The notes: generated by a model from the sequence alone, not told the origin. A DNA stretch of 64,000 nt from an uncultured Candidatus Saccharibacteria bacterium (GCA_948945085.1 CARBGY010000006.1:1-64000), one strand, 5' to 3'. Positions 40,465 to 50,752 are shown, counted from the first letter of the stretch. Numbers and translations are program-made.

Positions 40465-41580
40465 TTAATAAGCTACCGCTCCTCCAAGCGACTTTATCGT
40501 CACCGATCCGCTTTTTGTAATAATAAAGCGGAGTCCGCAACTTCCGTCCCTGAAGAACGTTGCTCTCGTTTTGAGTATCTTTGCCATCCTCAGGAAGGCA
40601 TCGATTAGCGTGTCCTCTGTGATCTTTGAGCTTTCGAAGATTACTTCACTCCTTTCCATGAGTTCACTCAACCACGGAGCGTCATCCAGGTAAGAAACCA
40701 ACATCTCAGTTTGTTCTGGCGTTAGCCCCTTTATCGAGAATGGATGATTGGCTTTCTGCGATTTTAGCTCCCCAATCGTTTGTACCTTTTCCGGCGCCAC
40801 TGATATCTCTGTAGCCACCGGCACAACATCACGAGCTTCCGGCATCGGTATGGCTTCCGGTGCTACTACGGGTGCAGTACCGATTATACCCGGAATATTT
40901 TTCCTGATAATCGCTTCCACAGTTACAGCTGCTTGACGCCTGTATGCTTCCTTGCGTGCATTCTCCTCCATGCAGTCTATAACTGCATCTAAGAGTTTTC
41001 TTTCGAACTCTGGCATTCTGCCGTAGAGCTTAGCGATAAAATCATCCCGCACTGCGCCGTCCTGACAAGAGGTATCCATAATCAGCAACTGCCGTACGGC
41101 CTCTGCATCTAGCTTGCCTCTAATCCAGTACCGTCGCGCCCCTCTCGGGATCGCTACAGTCTTGTTATACAGACGCAAACGACCCCGCTTTGGCATGAGA
41201 ATCTCTCCAGTTACGTACAGAGGTTGTCCTACCTCTTCAAAATACCGAGAAATCATCACTAGTGCAAAACCGAATACACAGGAAAATTCACTGAACGCTA
41301 TAAGCGCCAGTAGAAAATCCATCGCCGTCCATTTCTCTTTCCCCAGATACGAGGAGATAAGTTGCATTGCGCCACTCAATGACTCCACAATCAGTAGAAC
41401 CATGAGTATCGTTGATACACAAAAAGCATACATAACATACGCCCAGCAACCAAACCTTTCGATCCTCGGTTGCACTACGCGTCTCCTCATTCTTAGCGAA
41501 TGAGTCCGACAATACCCGAGCATGACTGCCCCTAACACGAAGCAAACACTCGCCAAGTACCACCAATTCCAAGAAAACAT
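40465..41580 (-). CDS. Membrane protein with large cytoplasmic domain, unknown
   Basis: No family recognised. The 371-aa protein has TM segments at about 5-22, 43-70 and 87-110. A beta-rich segment (YVTGEILMPKRGRLRLYNK), a helical part, a Pro/Ala/Val linker (about 232-262) and a C-terminal domain of about 100 residues follow. The C-terminal part (SYLDDAPWLSELMERSEVI) is probably helical and ends with a short beta hairpin. It has a TGTGN-extended promoter and a ribosome binding site like other accessory genes here. A sensor or scaffold role would be a guess. Confidence 0.5.
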   Translation of the reverse strand: MFSWNWWYLASVCFVLGAVMLGYCRTHSLRMRRRVVQPRIERFGCWAYVMYAFCVSTILMVLLIVESLSGAMQLISSYLGKEKWTAMDFLLALIAFSEFSCVFGFALVMISRYFEEVGQPLYVTGEILMPKRGRLRLYNKTVAIPRGARRYWIRGKLDAEAVRQLLIMDTSCQDGAVRDDFIAKLYGRMPEFERKLLDAVIDCMEENARKEAYRRQAAVTVEAIIRKNIPGIIGTAPVVAPEAIPMPEARDVVPVATEISVAPEKVQTIGELKSQKANHPFSIKGLTPEQTEMLVSYLDDAPWLSELMERSEVIFESSKITEDTLIDAFLRMAKILKTRATFFRDGSCGLRFIITKSGSVTIKSLGGAVAY

Positions 41581-41655
41581 AATAGCCCCTCCTCTATATA
41601 TATAATTTTTAATAATAGTCTACAAAGGTAACTATAATGTTACCTTATACTTCCA

Positions 41656-41684
41656 TTGTATCACACATCGTTATTTTTGTCAAT
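41656..41684 (-). promoter_or_regulatory. Promoter of the 371-aa membrane protein gene
   Basis: On the minus strand: TTGACA (41684-41679), 17 bp ending in TGTGA, TACAAT (41661-41656). Confidence 0.7.
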
Positions 41685-41735
41685 AGGTTATGCTAACTTA
41701 TTATAATAAAAACAATTCTATCAAACTGATAATCC

Positions 41736-42662
41736 TTATTTCGTCAATTCTAGTGCTTCAACTATCTCCAGTGCCGCCATCACCCCATCTCCAGCCGCCA
41801 CAACCGCTTGCTTAATCGTGCCAGAACGCACGTCGCCTGCCGCATAAAGTCCTTGAATCTCGGTTTCATGATAGTCTGACTTTCTCTTCGTGCCCGTCAC
41901 AATATAACCATCTGCATCCAGCAGCTCTCGTTCCATAGTAACCTCTAAATTTACTAACCCTGCATGCTCCACTAAAGTTTCTTCCTTTATCCCCTCAAGA
42001 AAACTTGTCGCCGGCTTACGTCCAATAAACACAAAAACATGATCAAACTGCTCCAAAACTTCCGCAATAGGCTCCATATGCTCTCGTACTTTAATATTAT
42101 CGGTACTATCTAGCCTCTCTCGTAGTGCCCGATCGGCCTTTACTTCTGATCGCACAATCATCGTAACCTTCCTAGCTAGCCCCGCCAGATACAGAGACTC
42201 CTGTACCGCTGAGTTGCCTCCTCCTACTACGGCCACATCCTTACCTTTCGCTAGCGCTCCGTCACAAACCGCACAATACGATACTGGCTTTTGTATTTCG
42301 AAATCTAAAGTCTTTGGTTCTGCGCCGGTCGCTACGAGCACCTTTTTTGCCGTCTGCGTTTCATCATCTATTGTCAGCCTAAATCCCTCAATCCCTCCTT
42401 TTTTGGCATCAATTTTCTCCACCCAGGTACATTCTCCATAGACAACCTCCGCTCCCGCCGTCTTCGCCTGCTTCCGCATTGTTTCCGCTAACTCACTGCC
42501 TTTGCCCAAAAAACCAGGATAGTTACTAATTTCTGCGATATTATTCAGTTCTCCCCCGAAGCTACCTTTATCGAAAACTCTTACCTCCTTGCCAGCTCTC
42601 GCCAAATAAATCGCCGCACTCAGCGCTGCTACGCCACCCCCAATAATCGCTACATCAATCAT
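41736..42662 (-). CDS. trxB: Thioredoxin reductase
   Basis: An FAD/NADPH flavoenzyme reducing thioredoxin. FAD-binding IIGGGVAALSAAIYLAR at residues 5-21, the redox CAVCDG (CxxC) near 130, the NADPH-binding VVGGGNSAVQES near 147 and GLYAAGDVR near 272 fit TrxB at 308 aa. It is the last gene of the pheS-pheT-FKBP-trxB operon, with its ATG adjoining the FKBP stop codon. Redox control of exported or cytoplasmic thiols is the family role. Confidence 0.93.
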   Translation of the reverse strand: MIDVAIIGGGVAALSAAIYLARAGKEVRVFDKGSFGGELNNIAEISNYPGFLGKGSELAETMRKQAKTAGAEVVYGECTWVEKIDAKKGGIEGFRLTIDDETQTAKKVLVATGAEPKTLDFEIQKPVSYCAVCDGALAKGKDVAVVGGGNSAVQESLYLAGLARKVTMIVRSEVKADRALRERLDSTDNIKVREHMEPIAEVLEQFDHVFVFIGRKPATSFLEGIKEETLVEHAGLVNLEVTMERELLDADGYIVTGTKRKSDYHETEIQGLYAAGDVRSGTIKQAVVAAGDGVMAALEIVEALELTK

Positions 42663-43367
42663 CTATTGACCTGCCCCTGCATAGTAAGCATAGTAGAGTT
42701 CTAAGGAAATTCCCGCCAATTCTTCATCTAGCTTAGCTAAGTTCTCGTCTTTTTCGAGTGCCATGACAACAAACTTTAGCGGGGAATTTTTCCCACCACA
42801 AATCTCTTTCGTTTCACCATACGCAAGCTCACCTGGAATCGTCAATTCTCGCACCCCACCCAACTTCATCCCGATAATACCCTGACTCCAACCCTCAATC
42901 ATGTCCTGATTTCCAATCATTGGCGCATTCAGACCAGTTGGATCGTCGCTACTGTTAAATGATGACCGAAATACGGTCCCATCCGCACACCATCCCAAAT
43001 AGTACGCCATATAATCATAGTCGCCCTCTTTTAGTTCTTTACCGTCACCTCGTTTTAGATCTTCGATGTGAAGCCCACCTGCGTTAGCATTAGCAGTATT
43101 ATAAGCCTTAACTCTTGCTAAGTAAGTTTCGAAATCCTTAAAATATTTATCTGAAAGTGGCTTTGCTGCCTCCTGAATTTCTGCAGTTTTGCGGTCGTAT
43201 TCTTCGGTAAGTTTCTCGATACTACTAGTGCTTGCCGAACCTTTAGAACCGTCCCCATTCAGCACTATAAACATATAAGCAAAGATTGTTGATCCCAATA
43301 ATAATACGGCAATCACCAAAATAATTATACGTTGTTTCCAACTTGTTTTTAAAGCTTTTTCATCCAT
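42663..43367 (-). CDS. Membrane-anchored FKBP-type peptidyl-prolyl isomerase
   Basis: N-terminal TM anchor (about residues 13-34), a helical linker and a C-terminal FKBP domain. The latter has GDYDYMAYYLGWCADGTVFRS, then MIEGWSQGIIGMKLGGVREL, IPGELAYGE and a closing SPLKFVVMAL strand. These are standard FKBP core motifs with some extra residues. It probably helps fold exported proteins. It lies between pheT (16-nt gap, AAAGGAG) and trxB. Confidence 0.85.
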   Translation of the reverse strand: MDEKALKTSWKQRIIILVIAVLLLGSTIFAYMFIVLNGDGSKGSASTSSIEKLTEEYDRKTAEIQEAAKPLSDKYFKDFETYLARVKAYNTANANAGGLHIEDLKRGDGKELKEGDYDYMAYYLGWCADGTVFRSSFNSSDDPTGLNAPMIGNQDMIEGWSQGIIGMKLGGVRELTIPGELAYGETKEICGGKNSPLKFVVMALEKDENLAKLDEELAGISLELYYAYYAGAGQ

Positions 43368-43383
43368 AATTAGTCTCCTTTCT

Positions 43384-45822
43384 CTAGACTATTGTTGCAC
43401 CAATTTGTGCCATCTCCACGTTAATACTTTCCATTATAGCAGATATTTCATCCGCTCCTAGAGTTTGTGTTGGGCTGGAAAACTTAACGTGGAAGGATAA
43501 GTTTTTCGTTGGACTATCTTCGACCTGATAAATCGAAACTGGTGTAATTTCGGTATTTAAATTTTGTCGCTCCATGCAACTCTCTAACACATTTAATACT
43601 CTCCCAAACACCATGTCAGAAGCCACAGTAAAAGTTAAATCACGTTCCACTGCAGGGAATTTTGAAATTTTTACCTTTGCCTCAACTTCTCTTTTTACAC
43701 CAATTATCTTATCCAACTCGATTTCCATAGCAGAAATTACTGTCTCAAGCTTAAACTTATTACGCACCGACTTCTTAATTTCTCCAAAAGCTCCGATTTT
43801 TCGACCTTCTACAATTAGTTCCGCCGATCGTTTCGGTTCCAAGTATGGATATTGCTCCGTCATCTCCGCCCCTATTGCCTGGTATTCTACTTGTACCCTC
43901 AACTCTTTAAGCATCGCCAAAACTTTAGCCTTCAACGTATAAAAGTTCCCTAATTCAACGACACCTAGGTGCGTCTTTAAAACAGGTGTTTCTTCATCAC
44001 TTAACCCATCCTCGCGATTTGTAACCTGATTCATCTCGTAAAGTGAGAACTCTCCAAAACCAGCCTTAGTATTCTCGCGCACTTTATCTAGCAAACTTGG
44101 CACAATCTGTTGGCGGAAGCATTGTAATTCTGGCGAAATTGAATTTACGATTTCATAACTATTCTCAACTTTTCCCCCGACTTTTTCGATCAATTTTTTA
44201 CTTATGAACGAATAAGTCAGTAACTCGTTCATATTAAGCATATTCGAGAGTATTTCCCTTAGCTCATTCTTTAACTCTACCATTGCGTCAATTTCTGGCT
44301 CAATAAACTTTCGCATTGGCAAGCTTAACTCAATATTATCATACCCCAGCAGTCTTCCCACTTCTTCAATAATATCTTCTCGAATATGAGTATCCGTTCG
44401 CCACTTTGGTGCCGTGACCGACAACTTATCTTCATTTTCTGCTACTCTAAACCCAACATTCTCTAGAGTTCTGACGATCTCTTGCTTATCATAATGTGTC
44501 CCCAGCAATCCATTTACATCGTCGACCCGTAGCTCAATTTTTACCTCCGCTGCTTTTCCTGGATATTCGTCAACTATTGCTAAAGGTTCGACCTTCAGTA
44601 GCTTTATCGCTTCGCTCAACACCGGCATCGTCATCGCTGCGGGTTGACCCTTCGTAAACCTTGTAATCGCTTCGGAAAAAATTCCGTGCGCCATTTGCGT
44701 TTTGCGCAAGTTATATAGCGAAAAAGTTGCACTTTCTAGTATTACTCGTTTTGTGCTAGCATCAATTTCGGTATTCTTTCCACCCATCGCTCCAGCAAGC
44801 GCTACTGGTGCATTATTGCTAGTAATTAAAATATCTGTTGGTACACATTTAATGGTCTTACCGTCCAGCAACTGTAAAACTTCATCCTCATGAGCTTCTC
44901 TAACAATAATTTCCGCTTCACTTTTTCCTCCCACTGCTACTAACTTATCATAATCGAAAGCATGTAGTGGTTGCCCAGTTTTGAGCATTAAAACATTCGT
45001 CAGATCTACCATCGGATCGATCGATCGCATTCCTGCCTTTGCCAAAAACACCGCTTCTCTCGTCAAAAACTTACTCGGAGTATTATTTTTCAACTCAAAC
45101 ACGGCGCAAGAATATCTTGGACAAAGTTCTTTGTTGGAGATGTTTACTCGTATCTTAAGATTATTAGCGCATTCCAGCCCCCCAACTTCCGTAAATACTT
45201 CTGGCTCCTCAAATCTTATTCCGAGAATGCCAGCCACCTCACGTGCAAACCCAATCAAACCAAAACAATCTGGCCGATGTGTTAAAGATTTATTCTCGAC
45301 GTCTAGTATCGTGTCGTCCAACTCAAAAACTTCTTTAAAACTGTCTCCTGCTTGAGCTATTTTCGGATCGATTTCTGCAATTGCTTTATGTTCGTTATCA
45401 AAACCTAACTCATCCGCTCCTGCTAACATGCCAAAAGATTCGTAACCACGCAATTTACGCACGCTTAATCGGAAATTCTCGTTTCCGTAAGTCTCTGGAA
45501 CGATTGCGCCTGGGGTAATCCAGACCGCTAACATCCCAGCATGCACGTTTGGAGCGCCACAAACAACTTGGATTAACCCGTCTTCGTCACGTAGTTCTGG
45601 CATAGCCTCACCCGCATCGATTCGACAAAGATTCAAATGTGTTTCTGGAATCGGTTCCGCTTGTACGACCTTTGCGATATAAATTCCGTCATACTTTTTA
45701 TCTAAATCTATAACTTCTTCAACTTCAACCAACCTTGCGCCAATTAATTCAATTAACTCCTTATCAGTTACACTATCTGGAATATTCACATATTTTTTTA
45801 TTTCATTAAGTGAAATCTTCAT
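43384..45822 (-). CDS. pheT: Phenylalanyl-tRNA synthetase beta subunit
   Basis: The tRNA-binding and editing subunit of the alpha2-beta2 enzyme, 812 aa. The N-terminal EMAP/OB-type domain (YIAKVVQAEPIPETHLNLCRI region), the B3/B4 editing domain (HPFD-like LHAFDYDKL, VALAGAMGG), B5 (DVNGLLGTHYDK), the class II-like core (DTHIREDIIEEVGRLLGYDNI) and the C-terminal anticodon-binding FDX domain (FPAVERDLTFTV) are in order. Its ATG overlaps the pheS stop by one base. Confidence 0.96.
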   Translation of the reverse strand: MKISLNEIKKYVNIPDSVTDKELIELIGARLVEVEEVIDLDKKYDGIYIAKVVQAEPIPETHLNLCRIDAGEAMPELRDEDGLIQVVCGAPNVHAGMLAVWITPGAIVPETYGNENFRLSVRKLRGYESFGMLAGADELGFDNEHKAIAEIDPKIAQAGDSFKEVFELDDTILDVENKSLTHRPDCFGLIGFAREVAGILGIRFEEPEVFTEVGGLECANNLKIRVNISNKELCPRYSCAVFELKNNTPSKFLTREAVFLAKAGMRSIDPMVDLTNVLMLKTGQPLHAFDYDKLVAVGGKSEAEIIVREAHEDEVLQLLDGKTIKCVPTDILITSNNAPVALAGAMGGKNTEIDASTKRVILESATFSLYNLRKTQMAHGIFSEAITRFTKGQPAAMTMPVLSEAIKLLKVEPLAIVDEYPGKAAEVKIELRVDDVNGLLGTHYDKQEIVRTLENVGFRVAENEDKLSVTAPKWRTDTHIREDIIEEVGRLLGYDNIELSLPMRKFIEPEIDAMVELKNELREILSNMLNMNELLTYSFISKKLIEKVGGKVENSYEIVNSISPELQCFRQQIVPSLLDKVRENTKAGFGEFSLYEMNQVTNREDGLSDEETPVLKTHLGVVELGNFYTLKAKVLAMLKELRVQVEYQAIGAEMTEQYPYLEPKRSAELIVEGRKIGAFGEIKKSVRNKFKLETVISAMEIELDKIIGVKREVEAKVKISKFPAVERDLTFTVASDMVFGRVLNVLESCMERQNLNTEITPVSIYQVEDSPTKNLSFHVKFSSPTQTLGADEISAIMESINVEMAQIGATIV

Positions 45823-46769
45823 TAAAACTCCTCCAAAAACTCTAACTTACCCGATTCGAAATATCTCACATCGTTTAATCCATATTTCAGCATCGCAAGA
45901 CGATCGATACCTCCACCCCAAGCGAAACCATGATAGACTTCTGGATTAATGCCTGCCATCTTTAGAACATTCGGATGAATCATTCCGCAACCCAACATCT
46001 CTAGCCAATCACCACCTTTTCCACCTAACGACTCTGGTTTTTCAATCAAAAGTTCAGCCGACGGCTCCGTGAAAGGGAAATATCCTGGCTGAGTTTTGAT
46101 GCGCAAGGCTTGTCCGTAATACGCCTCAAAAAAGTGCTTCAAAACCCCAAACATTTGTCCCATCGTCGCGTCTTTCGAAACAAAAACTCCTTCACATTGG
46201 TAAAAAGTATGTTCATGCGTCGCATCCGCATCCTCATTACGAAACACGCGCCCTGGAATAACTACCGCAATCTGTCCACCATTTTCTAAATCTTCTTTGT
46301 ATTTCTTTAGTGCTCGATGTTGCATTGTCGAAGTGTGAGCTGGTGGAATAAAGCCTTCACTAGTCCGAAAAGTATCATATCCATCTCTTGCTGGATGACC
46401 TTTCGTAAAGTTTAAGCTATCAAACATATGAAATTCGTCATCAAGCTGGCGCGACTCCATAACGTTAAAGCCCATGCTAGCATAAACGTCCACTACTCGA
46501 CTTAGCTCAACCATTAGCGGATGTTTTGTACCGCGTTTAACTTTCGGGATCGTCTCATTTGGCGCGCATGGAGCCGAAATATCGATCGGAGCCACATCAA
46601 TATTCTCTGCCTCTTCTTCCGCCCTGGCTAGTTTTGCTAAAATCTCCTGTTTTTTTATGTTAATCTCCTTCCCGAAACCACCACGCTCTTCGGGAGGTAA
46701 GGTTTTAATCTTTGCATATTCAGAACTAAGTGCTTTTAGCTCAGCTCGCAATTTATCTATCTCTGACAT
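45822..46769 (-). CDS. pheS: Phenylalanyl-tRNA synthetase alpha subunit
   Basis: The catalytic subunit, 315 aa. An N-terminal coiled-coil of about 90 residues is followed by the class II core: HPLMVELSRVVDVYASMGF, motif 2 HTSTMQHRAL with VIPGRVFRNEDADATHEHTF, and motif 3 FAWGGGIDRLAMLKYG near the end. TATAAT lies 6 nt upstream of the ATG on the minus strand (leaderless). First gene of the pheST-FKBP-trxB operon. Confidence 0.96.
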   Translation of the reverse strand: MSEIDKLRAELKALSSEYAKIKTLPPEERGGFGKEINIKKQEILAKLARAEEEAENIDVAPIDISAPCAPNETIPKVKRGTKHPLMVELSRVVDVYASMGFNVMESRQLDDEFHMFDSLNFTKGHPARDGYDTFRTSEGFIPPAHTSTMQHRALKKYKEDLENGGQIAVVIPGRVFRNEDADATHEHTFYQCEGVFVSKDATMGQMFGVLKHFFEAYYGQALRIKTQPGYFPFTEPSAELLIEKPESLGGKGGDWLEMLGCGMIHPNVLKMAGINPEVYHGFAWGGGIDRLAMLKYGLNDVRYFESGKLEFLEEF

Positions 46770-46894
46770 ATCTATATTATAACATGCTCTAAGATTACAC
46801 TTTAAACTTCACAAGACTTCTAATCTCGTTTAATCTAGCAACAAAAACAACACGACAATGTATTAATATATTTTTATTAACAACCCAACTTAAC

Positions 46895-47116
46895 CTAAAT
46901 AAAGGCAATGCAAATTAACGAAATAATTGCAAGCACAATCAAAACAATCCAGACCCAGCCAAACTTATTAGTCCTCTTTGTACTTTTTCGATCGTCAGCA
47001 TACTCTTCATCGTCCTCAACTTCTCGCATCATTTGTGCTCGTTGACGTAGATCCGACGAAATTCGAGAATTAAGTCTCGTATTCTCCTCCATATCTTTCG
47101 AAACCATTACGCTCAT
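46895..47116 (-). CDS. Small tail-anchored membrane protein
   Basis: From ATG 47116 (GGAGG 5 nt upstream) 73 residues: a charged cytoplasmic helix rich in Glu/Asp/Arg (RISSDLRQRAQMMREVEDDE) and a single C-terminal TM helix (WVWIVLIVLAIISLICIAFI). A GTG 12 nt upstream overlaps the ribosome binding site and is rejected. Function unknown. No terminator is clear. Confidence 0.55.
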   Translation of the reverse strand: MSVMVSKDMEENTRLNSRISSDLRQRAQMMREVEDDEEYADDRKSTKRTNKFGWVWIVLIVLAIISLICIAFI

Positions 47117-47334
47117 CTTTTCCTCCACTTTCTTTTATATAATATATTATTTTAATCCAGTTCTAACTTCTCGTAGTACATCCTAATGAGTGCTAACAAC
47201 TGACAATATTCTTAACTTTAAATTTGCTTAAGATAACCCTAAAAAGTTACTTAACCTTTAGAATATTGATTTCATGTTTACCATTTTACCACACGTGTGC
47301 TATAATCAAGAAAATATTAGTGTAAGGAGGCATA

Positions 47335-48255
47335 ATGGCAAATCCAAAGCCAAAGAAGGCTCTTAAAAAGTCTTCATCAAAAATGGAAGCCCAGTCCGCA
47401 ACTACTGCACCAGCAATCCAGACCGCTAGCGCAGAGCCAAAGACAAAAGGTTTCTTCGCTCGTAAATGCGACGAGAATGAAAATGTTATTACTATCTTTA
47501 AATCTCCAAAAATTTGGGGTGCTCTATTGGGTGAGTTAATCGGTACCATGCTTATCATGGTTTTCCTCTTAACCATTGGTGTCCAACCATTATACCTAAT
47601 TTTTGCTACCGTTGGCGTCTATGTTGCGATCGTAGGTCTATCTGGGGCAAATCTTAACCCACTTATTACTGTTGGTATGATGGCTACCCGTCGCATGTCC
47701 GCAATTCGTGGCGTGCTTTACATCTTGGCACAAGTTCTTGGTGCGTGGATTGGTCTTATCGTTGTCAATGCCTTCCGACTTGGCAGCGGTACAGCCCATG
47801 AGCTACCGATGATGTCTGAACTTGAAGGTGAAACATTTTGGGTTGTCGCTCTTATTGAATTAGTCGGCGCGATCATCATTGCTTTTGCTTTTGCTCGATC
47901 TCTACGCTATGCCAAAAAGAGTCCACTCACGTTTGCTCTTACCGTAACAAGCGCTATGACATTGGCAATCATTTTTGGGTTAATTGTTTCCCAAAACTAT
48001 TTTGGCCTCGAGAGTGCCTTTATTATGAATCCGGCTGCGGCTTTGATGTATCAAATTCTGCCAACTACTGCCAATGGTATTGGTGAACTCGCTGGGCTTG
48101 CGGGTCTTGCGCTTACAGCCTACATTATTTTCCCAATGATTGGTGGAGTTATCGGTTTCTATCTTTCTGACCTTGCTGGACATTTGTCTATGGGCGGATA
48201 TGAGTGTGATGACTACAACTATGGCGATTGTGAGTATCACCACCATCATCACTAA
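47335..48255 (+). CDS. Aquaporin-like (MIP family) channel with His tail
   Basis: Six TM segments between about residues 60 and 290 with the two MIP half-helix motifs: GANLNPLITVG (NPL instead of NPA) near 104 and MNPAAALMY (NPA) near 228. MIP channels pass water or small solutes. The NPL variant occurs in some bacterial members. The N-terminal 45 residues are Lys/Ala/Ser-rich and cytoplasmic. The C-terminus is acidic and ends in five His after a CDDYNYGDCEY segment, suggesting metal binding. Expression signals: TGTGC-TATAAT at 47301-47306 and GGAGG before the ATG. Confidence 0.8.
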   Translation: MANPKPKKALKKSSSKMEAQSATTAPAIQTASAEPKTKGFFARKCDENENVITIFKSPKIWGALLGELIGTMLIMVFLLTIGVQPLYLIFATVGVYVAIVGLSGANLNPLITVGMMATRRMSAIRGVLYILAQVLGAWIGLIVVNAFRLGSGTAHELPMMSELEGETFWVVALIELVGAIIIAFAFARSLRYAKKSPLTFALTVTSAMTLAIIFGLIVSQNYFGLESAFIMNPAAALMYQILPTTANGIGELAGLAGLALTAYIIFPMIGGVIGFYLSDLAGHLSMGGYECDDYNYGDCEYHHHHH

Positions 48256-48279
48256 AGTGATGGTAAACGCATAAATTAA

Positions 48280-48308
48280 AATCACCCCCATCAGTGGGGT
48301 GATTTTTC
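48280..48308 (+). terminator. Terminator after the MIP channel gene
   Basis: ATCACCCC / GGGGTGAT stem then TTTTT. Another stem, CATCAC / GTGATG, spans the stop codon. Confidence 0.8.
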
Positions 48309-48358
48309 TGAGTAAACGAAGTTATTTCTAGGTCGAAGACCTATGATATAATGTCTTT

Positions 48359-50704
48359 ATGGTAAAGAATCAATCTGAAAAAAAAGAACGCGCCATTATT
48401 GACGGATATATCCTCAAGCAGCCTGAAGAACTGTCTTCAAATCAGGTATCCAAAGTAAAAACAGACAGTTCTAAAAAACCTCTTAATTCCACATCTCAAA
48501 CAGAATCAAAATCTCCTCGTCGCACCGTAGTTACAACCAAAAAGACCATAAAAGCTACCCCGAATAATTCCAAAAAAACCAAAATTAACCCCAGCTCGCA
48601 TAAAGCTAGTACGCATTCCGATGTTGTTTCCGATGTTAAGAAAAACTCAGAGCCTAAAAGTGATTTCATGCAGCAAAGTACTACAACAAACGAGATGTCA
48701 CGTGATAGTATAGATAATCGTTCTCAGGTAACTGATCCTGAAGCAGCCAAACTTAGTCGCAAAGAACGCCGTCTCGCAAAAAAGAAACTTCGATCGCGCC
48801 ATCCAATGCCTGCAGTTTTTCGAGTGCTGTTTTCATTTATCTTGATTGCTTTTACATCAGTTATGTTTACGTGGTTTATCATTTGGCAACAAAATTTGGG
48901 AGATTTTGATGCAACTTGGGAATTTGTACGCGAGAAGAATACACTTTTTTCTTATAGTTGCCTAGTTATCTTCTTATTTATGGCTCTAATTGCATCGTTA
49001 ACTTGGCGCACTTTTTTCACTGTTGGGCTAAGTTTTGCAGCGATTAGTATTATTATGTATATTAATACTCAAAAGTTTGCAATTCGGGCCGCTCCTTTAC
49101 TTCCGGAAGATTTTGGTATGGCCGATCAGACTGGCGCACTCATGCAGTTTGTTGATGTTTGGAGCGTGGCAAGGCTATCACTAGGTATAATATTTGTTAT
49201 GCTTGGTTCTTGTCTATTGGAATTTTATGTCCGTCGTACTATTGGCCAAGACAGAAAGAGCTTACCGTGGTGGCGACGTTTTGCATTTGTTCCACGTCTA
49301 ACTTTTACATTGCTTTCGGTTACAGCACTAGCCATGACCGTTAAGCCGATTTTGCACTACACCGCCACATCCAAAGAAGAACAAACCTGGCTAATTGATC
49401 TTGACCTTGTTGGGTGGAGTCAGACCGAAAACTATGAAAAAAATGGTTTTGTGATCGGATTCCTTTATAATCTTGGCCGCCTAGATGTTCCAGAGCCCGA
49501 AGACTATAATATGGATAAAATTCGTAGTATCGTTGACAAGTACCGCCAGCTTCGAGCAAACGATCAAACCGAACGAAAGCCTCTAGATGAGGTGGTGGAT
49601 AATATAGTTTTAGTTATGAATGAGAGTTTCTACGATCCTGAAATTCTCGGTAAGCATTATGCGCACACTGGTGGCGACGTTGTGCCGAATCTACATAAGC
49701 TATTCCAAAAGTACCCAAGTGGGTATATGTATTCTCCAGAATATGGAGGCAATACTGCTAATATCGAGTTTGCGGCATACACGAGCTTATCTAATTATTG
49801 GGCCAACACTATCCCATACATTAGCTCAGTATCAAAGATTAAGCCAATGCCTGGTCTCGCTAATACTACCAGACAACTTGGGTTTTCAACAACTGCAATT
49901 CACACATACGACGGATCAACTTATAAACGCGACATTGTTTACCAAAACATGCTTTTTGAAAACTTCCTTGACAGTGGCACGATGACTCATACTAAGCAAG
50001 AAAATAATCAAGGCTACATCAGTGACAGCGAAATATATCAAGAAGTCCTTGATATTCTCAACGATGGTAAAGAGAAACACATGGTTGGCGCTATTACAAT
50101 GCAGAATCATACACCATACAATGCTGCACATTATGACGAGTTACATTTTCAACTCCTTGAAGAAGTTTGGAACGGCGAAGCTGCCGAAAATTCCTTTGAA
50201 TCGTTGCACTATTCTGACCAGTATCTTGCAGACTTTATTGCTAAATTAGATAAGTTAGAAGGACGCACTATTATGATTTGGTTTGGTGATCATGCGGCTG
50301 GAGTTTTAGATGATTATGTTGGTGCTGATGATAAGTGGAAACGTGATTTAACTCATTTTACACCGTATTTTATCTATGCAAACTTTGAACTTGACGACCT
50401 ATACACGACTACTGAAGTTGCTAAAATGAATCAAGAGCTTGGCTTTACTTTTCCAACGAAGGGTATCGATCTGCCAACTGTGACGCCTAATTGTTTAGTA
50501 AATCTAATTTATGAAATTCTTGGTGCCAAAAAACCTCTTATTCAATATGTCGCTGATGCAGTTTGTAGCGAAGTTCCAGTGCTTGCTCCGACCTATTTTG
50601 GCAATAATACCCCAGACAATACAGAAACTTTACATGATTATGAGCTGATTAACTATGACATTTTAAGTGGTCATCGCTACTGGATAGAAATGACCAACGA
50701 ATAG
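48359..50704 (+). CDS. LTA synthase family sulfatase-fold membrane enzyme
   Basis: A 781-aa protein. A basic, Ser/Thr/Lys-rich cytoplasmic region (1-150) is followed by about five TM segments (155-330). An extracellular alkaline-phosphatase-like domain follows with NIVLVMNESFYDPEI (metal Glu near 423), GGNTANIEF with the presumed nucleophile Thr near 466, and MIWFGDHAAG near 640. LTA synthases and related phosphoglycerol or phosphoethanolamine transferases share this plan. Polymer and substrate are unknown, but building a surface polyol-phosphate polymer is the family role. TATAAT at 48347-48352 lies 6 nt before the ATG (leaderless). Confidence 0.85.
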   Translation: MVKNQSEKKERAIIDGYILKQPEELSSNQVSKVKTDSSKKPLNSTSQTESKSPRRTVVTTKKTIKATPNNSKKTKINPSSHKASTHSDVVSDVKKNSEPKSDFMQQSTTTNEMSRDSIDNRSQVTDPEAAKLSRKERRLAKKKLRSRHPMPAVFRVLFSFILIAFTSVMFTWFIIWQQNLGDFDATWEFVREKNTLFSYSCLVIFLFMALIASLTWRTFFTVGLSFAAISIIMYINTQKFAIRAAPLLPEDFGMADQTGALMQFVDVWSVARLSLGIIFVMLGSCLLEFYVRRTIGQDRKSLPWWRRFAFVPRLTFTLLSVTALAMTVKPILHYTATSKEEQTWLIDLDLVGWSQTENYEKNGFVIGFLYNLGRLDVPEPEDYNMDKIRSIVDKYRQLRANDQTERKPLDEVVDNIVLVMNESFYDPEILGKHYAHTGGDVVPNLHKLFQKYPSGYMYSPEYGGNTANIEFAAYTSLSNYWANTIPYISSVSKIKPMPGLANTTRQLGFSTTAIHTYDGSTYKRDIVYQNMLFENFLDSGTMTHTKQENNQGYISDSEIYQEVLDILNDGKEKHMVGAITMQNHTPYNAAHYDELHFQLLEEVWNGEAAENSFESLHYSDQYLADFIAKLDKLEGRTIMIWFGDHAAGVLDDYVGADDKWKRDLTHFTPYFIYANFELDDLYTTTEVAKMNQELGFTFPTKGIDLPTVTPNCLVNLIYEILGAKKPLIQYVADAVCSEVPVLAPTYFGNNTPDNTETLHDYELINYDILSGHRYWIEMTNE

Positions 50705-50752
50705 ATTAGCTACCTTGTATTTTCTTGAAATTTACTATATAATATATGCGTA

